Notes under the pieces: generated by a model
Database searches by the model: none
What the model was told of the DNA's origin: nothing
Seen by the model: only the letters and a program-made list of their open reading frames with translations
Source of the DNA: Dicaeum eximium
Taxonomy: Eukaryota; Chordata; Aves; Passeriformes; Dicaeidae
Length of the DNA: 64,000 nucleotides
Direction: 5' to 3'
Assembly: GCA_013396995.1 (NCBI GenBank)
Contig: VWZP01004535.1
Coordinates: 1,406,858-1,470,857 of the forward strand
Position numbers and translations under genes: made by a program
Shown here: in pieces, positions 52,401 to 64,000 of the stretch
Layout: every line of letters begins with the position of its first letter
How positions within the stretch are numbered: the first letter of the stretch is position 1

Positions 52401-55400
52401 AAGAGACTGCAGTCCCAAAGTGGCTGGCTGGGCCCATCTACCCCTCCTCTGCAGCCTGTGCTGCCACAGAGCAGCCTCCTGCCAGCTGCTTCTCCAGATT
52501 TAACTCCTTATCCTTGTGCCAAAACCGGCTGAGGGTGAGCTTGGCATTGTTACTTGGTGAGAAATACACACAAATATTCAGATGCACTTCAAGGTTAGCT
52601 CTTGAGCATCTGGGCCACAACTTGGAGCTCAAAGAAATGTGATGAATGTGGCAGACAAGTCAACAAATGCCATCCCTGGTCCAGCAGTGCCAGGGCATTT
52701 CCCCCATGCTGGAATTCCATCCCTGCCTTCTCCCAGCAAGCAGGGACTGCAGGGCTGGGCATGATATCACATCCTCTTGAAGAAGAATTCAAAGTTCAAG
52801 TCCAAACCTTCCCAACACTGAGCATCTTTAGGGAAATTCCTGCTCCCTGGGGAGACAAAGCAGGGCCTTGCCAGAGTGGGATGGGAAACACAGAAAGGAA
52901 AAGGAACGTGAACTGTGCACCATTTGCAGATATTCCCTCTCCATTTCCTTGTTTTCATGTGCTTGGCATGGCCAGGGGCCCCATCTGGCAGGGGAAAGGG
53001 CACTGGCTGGAAATGGGTGAGCAATAAAACATGGCAGCACTCGGAGGGAAACTGCAATTTCCATCCTATTGATCCTCTCTGGACATCAGTGACACGCTGA
53101 GTTTGTTTGGAAAACAAAATTCTAGAGCATGTTGCTGGAAGATGCTCTACTTAAGCTTGTTAGACTGACTAAAATTTAATTACATTTATTTTTCCATTCT
53201 AAGATACAGCAAGGAAATATACATTCACAGCTAAATAAGCATATAATTTGGCTGTATCATATAAAAATAAAACTTTCTGGGATAAAACGTGGATTTTATT
53301 AGTGGTTTATAAGATTAAAATTTCATTGTAAATTATTACCAAAACTATAGCATCAGAAAATTAAATTTTAATTAAATTAAAATTCCCTTATAAGCAAAAC
53401 CTCCAGGATGTCTTATGCAGCCACTTCAAATGGTGCACAACACTTTCCAAAAAACTTCTCCCAAAGAAACCAATAGAAAAATTGGCAGTTCAAAAAATCA
53501 TTATGTAAAAACGGATCTTCAGTACTATCTGTCTGTAACATGTAATCTCTGACAGGAGTAAAATCCAGATATTAATTTGCTCCTTTTCAGAATGTACATT
53601 CCTGCTCAACTAATTTTTGCTGACAGCAAAGGTGCCACGAAACTTCCATGCAGGGTGTTGTAAATGCAGCCTTCACTCCTTCCCTTATAAAAAACCATTG
53701 GCAGCAACACTGGGGGTGTCAGAATTGGGTAGAAGTGCCTGACCTCCCTTAAGTGGAATATGTCAATAGAGAGAAAATCATTCCCTGATCCATAAATTAT
53801 TATCTGGTGGTGGCATTTTATCACCCTGTTCACCACTGGCTGCAAAATCTGAGTTTTAAAAGAGTCCTGAAAAAAAGAAAAAAGCCATTTTGCCCTTCAA
53901 AGTAGAGAGCAGGAACCTGAATCAGCCTTTCTGGTGCCTTTGTTCCTCACCCTCGCGGTGTCAGAGCTGCATCAGGGATGCCAACACTGCTGCCTCAGTC
54001 CTGGAAACTTGGTTCCCAAAGCCCCTCGTGGAATATCAGCAAGTGCTGACTCAGGAACTTTCCTTGTCAGGCTTTGTTCCTCCCCTGCTGTAAACAGAAT
54101 CAGTATTTGACAGTCTAGTTTTCAATCATACATTTTTAATACTTTTTAGGAGAGCTCGTCTGTTGTGAAATCTGCTCCAAATATTCCTTTGATTCTTCAG
54201 ACTCCTGAATATTAAGAATATTTTTTCTATTTTTCTGTCTTCTTTGGCACATCCCATGTGTTCCTCAGTTCTGCTCCTCTGCTGCCATTAGAATGCTCTT
54301 CAGACAACACATCTGTAATCAGGAGCTCAGGTGGGTGATGGCCCCAGGTAAACCCAAACCCTTGAAGGAGCATCGTGTATTCAAATTCTCCCTGTCCTTA
54401 TCCCACAGAATGTGGCAGAGTCTAGAGAAGAATACATTAAGGATGATGTATGAACTGAGGTCCCAATCTTTCAATAAGTATTGTTCCAGATGAGATGAGT
54501 GAGCTCTTTAAATGAATTACTTTCCAGAAGAAAAGACTTTACCTCTGTGTTATCATAAATCTATATTTCCACGGCACAGAAGCTGTAATTTAATTATGGT
54601 GTTTAGCTCCTGTAAGTTTAAGGTGCAACCTTGTCTCCTTTCAAATCTATGTGGACAGATGTCTTTTCTACCTCATAGAATATTTCATTGAAGTATTGTA
54701 TGAGAAAAAGCAGAATCTGAAGCAGCAGAAGTTCTTTTTTACTAAGAAAATGATCAAAACAAACATCCAGGAGGTTCTCAACATGACAAGGAACAGACAC
54801 ACTTCAAGCAAGCAGTATGGTTTTTGTAATAATGCTATTTGAATATTAAATCACTTGGCAAAACAAAACCTTACTGATTAGGAGCTGCTTTAAAGAAAAA
54901 TAGACTTTTTAGCCATTTTTTTTCTTATCCATCACTTTAAGCCACGTGTGTAAGAATGTTCAAACACCCAATCCAGCATGGTGTGGAAGGACTCCTTCCC
55001 AAAGTCCCCACAGGAGGAATGACACATTCTACAAGAACAATTTCACACTAAGTAATGAGGAGGCAGAAAGGTTGTTTTTGTGACTTCCTCACCTGCCAAT
55101 CACTGTCTAATTGATGGAATCAGGCAAATGGAACAGGTGAGTGTCTTTATCTGCTTGACTGCAAAACCAAAGCTAACTAAAACACCAGCGGAGCCGTCCA
55201 ACTTTCTGTAGAGTTCACACCAAGTGTTGTAGTGGTTTTTTAACAGTAAAAAGTACGAATTCCCCCAGTTCTGCTGGAGGGAGGCAGTGTCTTGGAGCTG
55301 TGACATGCTCAGGTACATTAACCACGTCTAGAAAGTGGCTCCAGGGCCTGAGCGGAGAGGAAGGCATCAGTCAGCTGAGGGAGGCTGACACCCTTGTCCT

Positions 55401-58400
55401 TGAGCCATTTATCCAAACTGAGCCTCAACAAACAGAGCTCTGCTTGGGAGGGTTCAGAAGGACATGAGCACTGAGAGGGGGAGACTCATGGACAGCTGTG
55501 GAGAAAGGACAGCAGGGTACCACAGGAGAAGAGCAGAATCTCAGGGGTATCACCCAGCACCTGCTCTCAGCTTCAACCCAGAAAAGGAGAACAAAGCTGT
55601 GGCCATTCTTAACTGATGCCTTAAGTTTCAGCTTTCATATTTTCCATGTTCTGTACTGCATTGGTTTATAACTCTGAACTCCATATAAAGTGTCAGCAAG
55701 TTCTCCTCACAGCTCAGTCACACACAACAATGAATTTCCAGCCCCAGAACCAAGGACACGCTGCAGCTCCAGCCCCAAAAAGTGCAAACAGCAGAGAAGT
55801 GAGGAGAGCAAACTGGGAGGGTGGGACTGCATCACCTGGAGCTGGAATTGGACAATTCACCCCAGTGTGGAAATGGAGCAGAACTTATAAAAGTGTGAGA
55901 ACTCGTGACTCGTTGTCCATCCTGGGTGTAGCCCTGGCTGGGCTCTTGTGCTGCCCCAGGTGGATCCTTTGAAGGCCTTTTAATAATCCCAGCTTTATTC
56001 CTTTAGCACTAGCCTCTGCTCTACCCAGCCTCTCAAAGCATCATAATCACCTTGGTTTGCCCTGCTCAGTGCAAACCTGGGGTGAAAACACAAACAAAAT
56101 CAACATCACTTTTTTTCTGGGGGAAAAAAAAAATTAGATTTCCCACTGAAATGTCACAATCTAAAATTTTAATCTGTTCTCTCATCTGAGGGCTTTACCA
56201 AGGCACACTGGAATGTCCACATGGTGTGAGCTCCATTGGCAGTTTATGATTGGAATTATGTCTCTCATTGTGCACTGCTCAACCGTTCTGAGAATGGGAA
56301 ACGTGGACCTTTGCTCAGGAAATGCATTCTTCTAATCATGTTGCCTGATTTCCATTCATTATTGACCAGCAAAATCGAATTTTAAACCTAAATTATTCAA
56401 AATCTTTAGAGCAAAATCTGTATAGCAACATGCAAATCCTCTAAATAAAGAATATATTAATTAGATCCTCAATTAGATTCATTAGATGAAAAATTATTGA
56501 ATAAATTTTCACGTGGGAGCTGAAAAAATATTTCTTAGCATAATGTCAGATTTCCCTATTTTCTTTTTTACTGCTCCTTGGTTGCTTTTCTTTCCTGTGT
56601 CCTTCACAGCTCCTTTCATTCCTTTCAGGTAGACTTCCAGTGGGACAGATGGAGAATCTGGGCAGCAACTCAACCAGCACAGGACCCACAGTACCCAGTT
56701 TAGCTCAGGGCAGTAGGAAATCCTTTTGTACTTTTTTCTCCAGTCTTAAGAGGAAAAAAAAAAAGCAAAGCCTTGTCTTTCACATGTTTTTACACTGCCT
56801 ACTTATGTCAGCACAATTCACTGCTGAGAAACTTAGAATCTGTAACTTTTTCCGAGCAAGTCTGGCCAGCTGCCATTAGGCAGAAGAGTTCCACAAAACT
56901 ATCCCATGTTTCCAAAGCTTGGAGGTGAAAAATACTGGATATTAGAGTGTTGTCCAACCCCACTGAAATCTATATTTGCCCTTTGGTTCACACTGGAGAG
57001 TGACCAACATTTGAGGCAGTTTCTGTGTATAAGGGAAAGCAAAAAAGGCACTGGGGACACTGGGGCTGATCCTCTTTGGGCACAGAGCACACCTGGGTGT
57101 CTTTGTGCCCCAGACATTCCAGACAAAGCTCAGGAAGCTGTTCTCTCCCATGGCTGTGCTCAACCACAGATTTCACCTTTCCTCCAAGCACAGGAACAGA
57201 TCAAAGAGCTGGAGAGGAAAGGAGGCCCCACTGACTGATTGATTTTGCAGGATAAGATGCAGAGCAGCTGCAGTAAATCTCTATTTTGGCCACTGCACAG
57301 ATGTGCTCCAGATAACCCCTCCTGCAGGCAGAGAGGGGGATTCCCATGGCTGGGGCAGGAATTTGCTGTCTCTGTTCCCTGAGATGTGTGTGGCAGCTCA
57401 CAAGCCTAAAGCCAAACACACCCAAAACAAAGATTTGCTCCAAGCCCCAAACTTGAAAATTTGTCTTTTCATGCCCTTTTCTTACACACAACACACTGAG
57501 GTGATTTTATCATCTCCAAAACGTTTTTCCTTGGTCCTTTAATGTGTGGCTACCAGGTCATCCTGCTCAAAAGGAGCTTGTGGCAGCATTGGCAGAAGAG
57601 CTGAGTGCCAAGGACAAAAGAAGGTGGGTTTTGCCTTCAGGAGGAGGAGAAGGAAGGAGTTCATGGCACTTCCCACACCTGGCAGGGTCCCCTCTTTGCT
57701 GTCACAGCCACTGCTGGGTCTGGTGCATTTCCAGCCCAAAAGGAGCTGAACAAAGCTCATCCCAAGGTAGTTCCCCACGCAGAAGGAAAGCACAGGAAGA
57801 ACCTTTCTGCTGCTCAGAGAATCTAGTTTAAGATATTGGCATTTGATATAAATAAAACAAAAGCTGTTCAGGATTCATTGTTCTGTCTGCTGAGTAATGA
57901 ACACCAACATGATAATTACATCAAAATTGATTGGTTTAAAAATGTCTACTCTAATTAATTTATTATAATACCTATAGGACAGTTTCAGACAAGCTCTAGT
58001 GCACCAAGGATTAAATGTCATTCATTTGCAGTGCCCAGGAGGCTGCATACACACCCATCTGTAGAGAAGGGAAATTAAAATCCAAATCAGAAATTTAAAA
58101 TCAGAATCATAGAAATCATCTCAGAAAGGCTTGGGTTGGAAGGGACCTCAAAGATCATGTAGTTCCAACCCAACAAATCGGTTTAACTTTTTTATTTCCC
58201 AATCCTAATTTTCTTTGCTCTTAGATTTATGTGAACATTTTTTTATATTTAACTTTCTCCTTTTTTATCTTTTTTAAACAAGGAAAGGGAAAGATGAGAG
58301 ATCTCTGAAATCTCAGCTCATAACCTCCTTTTTTTCAGCCTGATGGGAAAACCTGGCCAGGGATTTCCCTGTTTATCCAGGCTGTGGAAGGACAGCTCTT

Positions 58401-61400
58401 CTGTGAGGTGGGAGTTTGGACACAGGCAGTAGCTACAGAAAGATTTTCAAACCCAGCAAGTAATTGAAGCATGTTGATTTCTTAATTTTCAGATACTTTG
58501 CCAACTAATTTAGGCCACAAGAATAAGTTATAATTTCTGCATTTAGAATTTACATGCTCCAGCTGTGACCTGACCACACTGAGCTGGGCTTCTCAGAACA
58601 AACACTTAATTCTGGCTCTGAGTCACAGCCCACCCAGCCCAACTGCTGACATGGGAAGGGTTCATTTACAGAGCATAAATATGCCCTTCTACTCCAATAT
58701 ATTGGCTGGAAAATATCAGCCTACTGGAGATATAAGGGAAAAAAGGATAAATCAGAATTTTCAGAATATTTGATAATTTGTCTGACTCTTATATTGGTAA
58801 CCTGACTCGGTTTGGAAAGTAACTGCACAACCCACTGTGAGGGCAAGAGTTTTCCTTTTAGAGAAAGTCGGTTTACATTTCATCAACTGAACACAAGCTT
58901 TATTTCTTTTTTGTTTAGAAGCAGGAAAACGTAATGCCACAAAGACCAAAAGCCCTCTGTTGATTTATAAAAAACTGCTGTGCTCTGAGCAAGAGCTTGG
59001 CCTGCCTCAGAGTCCATTAATAGCTATCTGTACCAGAAAGACAGTCGTGTATTTCTGTTTGTTTCTGTTCTCCAATTCCTCCCCTCCAAAGGCTAAATTG
59101 TGCTGCTTCTAGTAAAGATTAAATAGCAAGCAATTCAACTTCTGGCACTACACTTGCAAATACGAAAGAGGTTATGTCATGCAAGAAGAAAAGAGTTTTC
59201 TTTGGGATCGGGCATTCCTCTTCTTTCATGACACAATGAAAGGGAAGGGGGGCCTTGTAAAGCTTTGTGACACGATCAAACTTTGCCACAGTCACTCTGT
59301 GTGAAAGCCCTGCACATCACTGATGCTAAGGACAGACAGGAAGCGATAATGAAAACAATCAGTATTAATTGCTGGCAGAGGCAGGATCTGTTCCAGCCCC
59401 GTGCACAAATAACTGCACAGCTCTGCCTCACTGCTTGTGGTACTGGAGCAGGGGAAAAGTCACTTTCATACCCTGGTTGTTTACTCTGTAGAGTTACTCA
59501 GTGAATAGTAAGAAGAATCTGAGGCACAGCAAGTCAGCAAATAAATCACAGCTGACAGGTTTTTTATTTCAGTCACACTGTGGTAAATTCAAATAATTCT
59601 AATGAAGTCAACTGTGCTGCTGCAGACTGACCCATCATCAGAGTGGGACAATCACCGTGTTAATTTAACAAAGAGAAAAGATACACTGATAGTTTTTTGC
59701 AGATCTGGTAATAGGTAACTCACATCCTTTATTAATAGTTTCTATTCAAGGCATTTAATTAGCATTATGATAAAACTAACCAAAGTGCCTCCAGTGCAAC
59801 AAACAATCTGAGCTGAGGCTGAGCAGTTAAAGCCCTCTGACAGCTCTGACCAGAGCAATCCTAATGGCCAGTCAGGCAATTAATGTTCACTCATTCATCA
59901 CTACTAATTAACTTCATTGATTTTTAACACTGGGGTTTCCACATTAAAGCATGCTGCAAGAAGCACCACATTTGTTATGATATAATATTCAGAGGAAATG
60001 AAATAAAAGAAGTGCTGTGTCAGGAGACAAAACCACCATTTAGGATGTTAAGTTACACCAAAAATTATGCATTGATCTTCAGTGGCTTTTATTTTAACCA
60101 TCTGCTCTCTCGAGAATGAAATGGCAACTCTTTGTTACATGGGCACAAGACAAAGAAAGACAAAGTTTAATGAATGGACTGCAAAGTTGCTTTGCAGGTG
60201 CACTGCTCTTGCATAAACTCCATCACTTCAATACAGCCTGAAATCCCAACAGTTCCTGCATTGGAAGGACTATGGAGAAGGTAAATAATTCTTTTAAGAA
60301 AGGATTTAAAAGGTGTTAAGGTTCTGCATTGGTCAGATCTGTAGGAATGGAGGGGAAGAGGGGGAGATAAAGATTTTACACAGTTTCTCTAACAGGTATC
60401 TGAACTTTCCACCATATTAGAAGATAATATAAGAATTACAATACTAATGAGGCATGGAGACTGAGTCTCTGAAGATGCAGAGCCAGTCAAGAAGGAGCAA
60501 ACTATCAAAAGGAATTAAAGTTACACTGCATTGTTGGACTGGCTTGTACAGGTCCATTGACAACATATTTCTTTGCCAGGAACATCCACTAAAAGCTCAT
60601 GGTTTCATTGAGCTGGATGTTCTCAATGAAACATGAGCTGTCACAGAGCAAAAGAACTGAAGGAAAAAAATATCCTGCTTATTTCTTTAAAGAGTGTTTG
60701 TAATAAACTAATGATCTGGACTGATTCTAGTGGATTAGAGTGGTCCTGCTTGTCACTTGACACTGATTTACTGTATAAACTTGAGCAAATCCTGTTCCCC
60801 ACAAGTCTCAGGCTTCCCTCCACTAATAAATTTTAAAAACTGCTCTTGAAGATTTTTCTTTTTATGAGAAAGGAGGAGAGTTTTTCAGGGTGCAAATGAG
60901 GACATTTTACAGCATAATAAATCATCAAGAAATGCAAAAAGAAACTGGGTGAGGAAAAGTTTTGTGTCTGGCAAACTTCTAGATCCTTTTCCACAGGCCA
61001 GTTACAGATGGTTTGAAGGTGACACCACAGAGCACATAAAAAAAGAAGATACTTTCTCCTGAATTTCAGCTTAAAATACAAGCTGAAAAAGTAGCAAATT
61101 CATGGTGCACAGGAGTCACTGAAGCTCTACCAAATCTCCCATGAAGGCTGTGCTTAGCTTTCTAAACAGGGAACACAGAAAGAGGATGTGCTGCATACAG
61201 AGCAAGTCGGTGACGGTGCAGCAGTCGTGCAAGATTTTATGTAAGAATTACAGAAAAGCAAAGGCGTGAAGATTTGCAAGATCAAAAGTTGTTCATCTGT
61301 GAAGTAAATGCCCAGTATTGTCTCTCCACTTCCTGCCTCGTGCCTTGGGATGACACAACCAACAAGGCTTCCTCTGTGGTTTAAGTTCTGCTTGATTGTA

Positions 61401-64000
61401 CAGTAATGCACCAGCTAGGACTGAATCATCTGTTCTTGTCTGAGGATTTATAGCTCTACAGTGGGAAGCTACAAGTGATGTGGATGGGCACAGCTGAAAA
61501 GAAGAAAGGCAAGGTCATGCACAAACAGCAGGCCTGAAAAAAGGGAGACAGTAATATTTTAGAGAGAATTAATTCTGGGGAAGATATTAATAAATATATC
61601 ACAGAGTTTCCATTATATTCTGATCATTCAAACCATTATAAGGCATGGAACAGAAAGGCTTTGGTCTGGGATCACTTGGTGCATAAGTTCAGGATTAATT
61701 TCTGTAGTGTCCAAGAACTGTCTCAGTCCCAAGCTGCCCCTTTCCCAGCACAGGCTCCAGAATTCCCTGCTGGAGAGGCCTGGGGAGCTGCTGCCTCCAG
61801 GCTGGGCATATGAAGGAAGGAGAGGAGCTCTCCACAAAAGCAGGGATTGTGTCACGGTAAGAGGAATGTGAACTCATAAATTAATGTCCTTTCAACATGC
61901 AGAGATGGAGAGATTTTGCAGGAAGCTGCTTTTTATCATATAGTGCTCAGGCAAGCCAAGGGTAGATCAGATCCTGAGCACACATTTTTTGGATAGGGCA
62001 TGTGAAACAAAGGATAAATAAACTTCAAGCAGCTTGGTGACACAGTTGCCATAGTTCAGTTAAGATTAAGACATTGTGATTTTAAAGTTACATCTTTTGC
62101 AAATCTTTTTTGTGGCCTTGGGATTTCTTTTTGATTTTGGATTGCTCAGTTTGCAGAGATCTCTCTCAAGGCAGATTCTGTGTGGATCAGAGTTCAGTTC
62201 AGGAGTTCACAACATTTCTCCTTTTGACATTAACTGACTTATGGATCTATTAAAAATAAACAGATATTGAAGTACTTTCCTGTAGACTTACAAATGACAA
62301 AGCATTGCCAAGAATCCACCCCAGGAGAGCCCCTTTGTCAGGTTTACACTCCTGGTTTATTCACTCAGACTGGAGTCTCCTCAGAACCTGTATGGACTAA
62401 TCTGGGAGTGACTGAGTATTTCCCATTCTGGAATGGGGAATAATATAATAGTTATAAATAATATAAAATATTCCCAATTTTGCAATGAGGAATAAGACTG
62501 AGAACATCTGCTGAAGAAGATAAAATTAAAAAGACACCAACACACTTTCCTCTGGTTTTTCTCAATCACACTCCTTCCCCTGAGCTGCTGCCTCAATGCA
62601 AGTTTTACCCCAGTGAAGATCCACTAAATTTCTTCTGTCCTTGTTCCGTAACAAAAAAACCTCGTGGGACATTGTACCTGAAGTCTCATCCCAATCTCAG
62701 AGGTTTATATCACACCCAGCCTGCTCTAACACAGCCACATGGCTTTGCCTATTCCTTTGTTCTCATCAAAGGCAATTCCAGGCGGCTTCCAGGGTAAAAA
62801 TGGGACAATGGTGCCTCTGACAGACTGGAAAGCAGCAGAGGGTGGGATGAGCCACGCCTGCGAGCTAGAGAGAGACACAACAGGAGCTTTTGCCAATCCT
62901 ACACAATGTGGTGCATTTGCCCCAGGAAAAAAAGATGCTTCCAAACAAGCCAGTGCAATCTTTGCTGTGCAATGAACTGAATCGAGATCTGATGTTGAAT
63001 GACATTCCATCAAGAACAGGAGAAACAGAGAGCTGACTGAACCAGGCAGGGCACCTCAGTCTTCTTTGGAAGCACCAAACATCTTGTGGTGATTGTCAGA
63101 GGAGGAGGAGGAGGCAGCTTCCTCTAGCTCAGAATAACACAAGCCCATCAGCTGAACATGAATAGTTCCAGAGGGTTCCCTGAGCTGTGTCTGTGCAGCC
63201 CTGGCTGTCCATTCTTCATGGAACTGTTTGAGAGCTCTGCAAACCCTCCTGGGGGTGCAGGGCACACTGAGAGAACGTGAGACTTTAGCACAGCACCATT
63301 AGCACCTTCAAACAAGGAGCTTTTGGCAACCAAAGAAATTCTCAAGATCTCAGCACAGCTTTGTCATCTAAATTTGAGAAATACTCTCCCTATGACCTGA
63401 AATGACTTGAAGTTGTCATGGGCAAATTTACCTTTCTCTGCTGCCTGAGCAAAGCACACTGCAAAGGTCATCAGCTCCTCACACAGGGGTTTAGAAGCCT
63501 TCAAAACCCAGAAAATTCCTACTGTTTATGAGAAGGCCTCCTGTGGTAATTATAACTTTTAGGTACTGGTGTAATTTTTTTTTTAAATTCTGTTTTATGC
63601 TTAGAAAAAAGACAGGATTTTACATTAATCCTACAACAGAATACTGACCCCAAAATCTACAGAAAGCTGCTGATATTCCCATTGCTGTCATGTGCATTGT
63701 ACCATCTATACCTAAATATAAACCTACTATGAACAGTTTTGTCAGCAAGATGGAAAAAATGGCCTTTCTTTAACCAAATAAAGGGAGTACCATGGAATCA
63801 GAACTCTGGAAAATAAAATCTGTTGAATAATTTATTTATAGATATAGGCACATACACAGAATTTCTTTTATATATAAATGTAGGTGTGTTTCTATCTCCT
63901 TTTTTCTCCCTAAACTCCCCTGCTAACAGACCTGAGAACAGAACTTCTAATTACATGAAGAACTTACAAGAGTGTAATTTTCCTGAAGATTTCTCTCCCA
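49436..64000. other. Non-coding block upstream of MEGF11 (part 4)
   Basis: I recognised no exon and only one CR1 fragment (58.1 kb). A small (AGG)5 run lies at 63101-63115. No CpG-rich promoter or 5' UTR exon of MEGF11 stands out. The neighbouring gene upstream, DIS3L in other vertebrates as I recall, is not reached. Confidence 0.55.
58100..58172 (-). repeat. Short CR1 3'-end fragment, reverse orientation
   Basis: cagaatcatagaaatcatc, gcttgggttggaagggacc, tcaaagatcatgtagttcc and aacccaac follow each other as in the reverse-complement CR1 3' end. Confidence 0.85.

Noticed and set aside
1..64000. A hidden bacterial, phage or defence system
   Set aside because: There are no closely packed genes, no long coding series and no ribosome-binding pattern; exon-intron structure and CR1 repeats show an avian nuclear genome.

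Overview
This window is vertebrate nuclear DNA, most likely from a bird and probably a songbird. It holds many truncated CR1 LINE 3' ends with avian-type sequence, an avian ERVL-type solo LTR and a second LTR-like element. It has no mammalian-type SINEs. Almost all of it is non-coding. The only gene I can support is the 5' coding part of MEGF11 (multiple EGF-like domains 11) on the minus strand.

Three MEGF11 coding exons lie at 14774..14889 (start codon and signal peptide), 12634..12735 and 11017..11117. Together they encode residues 1-106, which is the secretory signal plus nearly the whole N-terminal EMI domain. All splice junctions are canonical and the phases join perfectly. The EGF-like repeats, transmembrane segment and cytoplasmic tail must lie beyond position 1. 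A splice acceptor sits 8 bases upstream of the start codon, so the 5' UTR continues in at least one further exon at higher coordinates. I could not find that exon or a CpG-rich promoter before 64000, so most of 14.9-64 kb is best read as a long 5'-UTR intron or upstream flank.

Layout: 1-11016 is the intron after coding exon 3, with CR1 fragments, an ERVL-type LTR at 3832-4115, a short tandem repeat, and a long open frame of doubtful meaning at 8630-9526. 11118-12633 and 12736-14773 are the two short introns. 14898-64000 is non-coding, with dispersed CR1 fragments (35.4, 36.4, 38.1, 42.3, 49.2 and 58.1 kb). It also holds a striking G-depleted tract with a 49-A run (31.38-31.74 kb), a near-perfect hairpin (44.5 kb), a 52-bp minisatellite beside a TATA-containing LTR-like element (45.9-47.0 kb), and candidate conserved regulatory DNA.

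Two blocks appear twice in direct tandem with assembly Ns exactly between the copies: 38101-39147 / 39149-40195 (one N) and 44906-46989 / 47077-49160 (87 Ns). The copies are about 99.9 percent identical, and I read both as false (haplotype or gap-edge) duplications rather than biology. I found no prokaryotic system, CRISPR array, tRNA or rRNA gene, or second protein gene.
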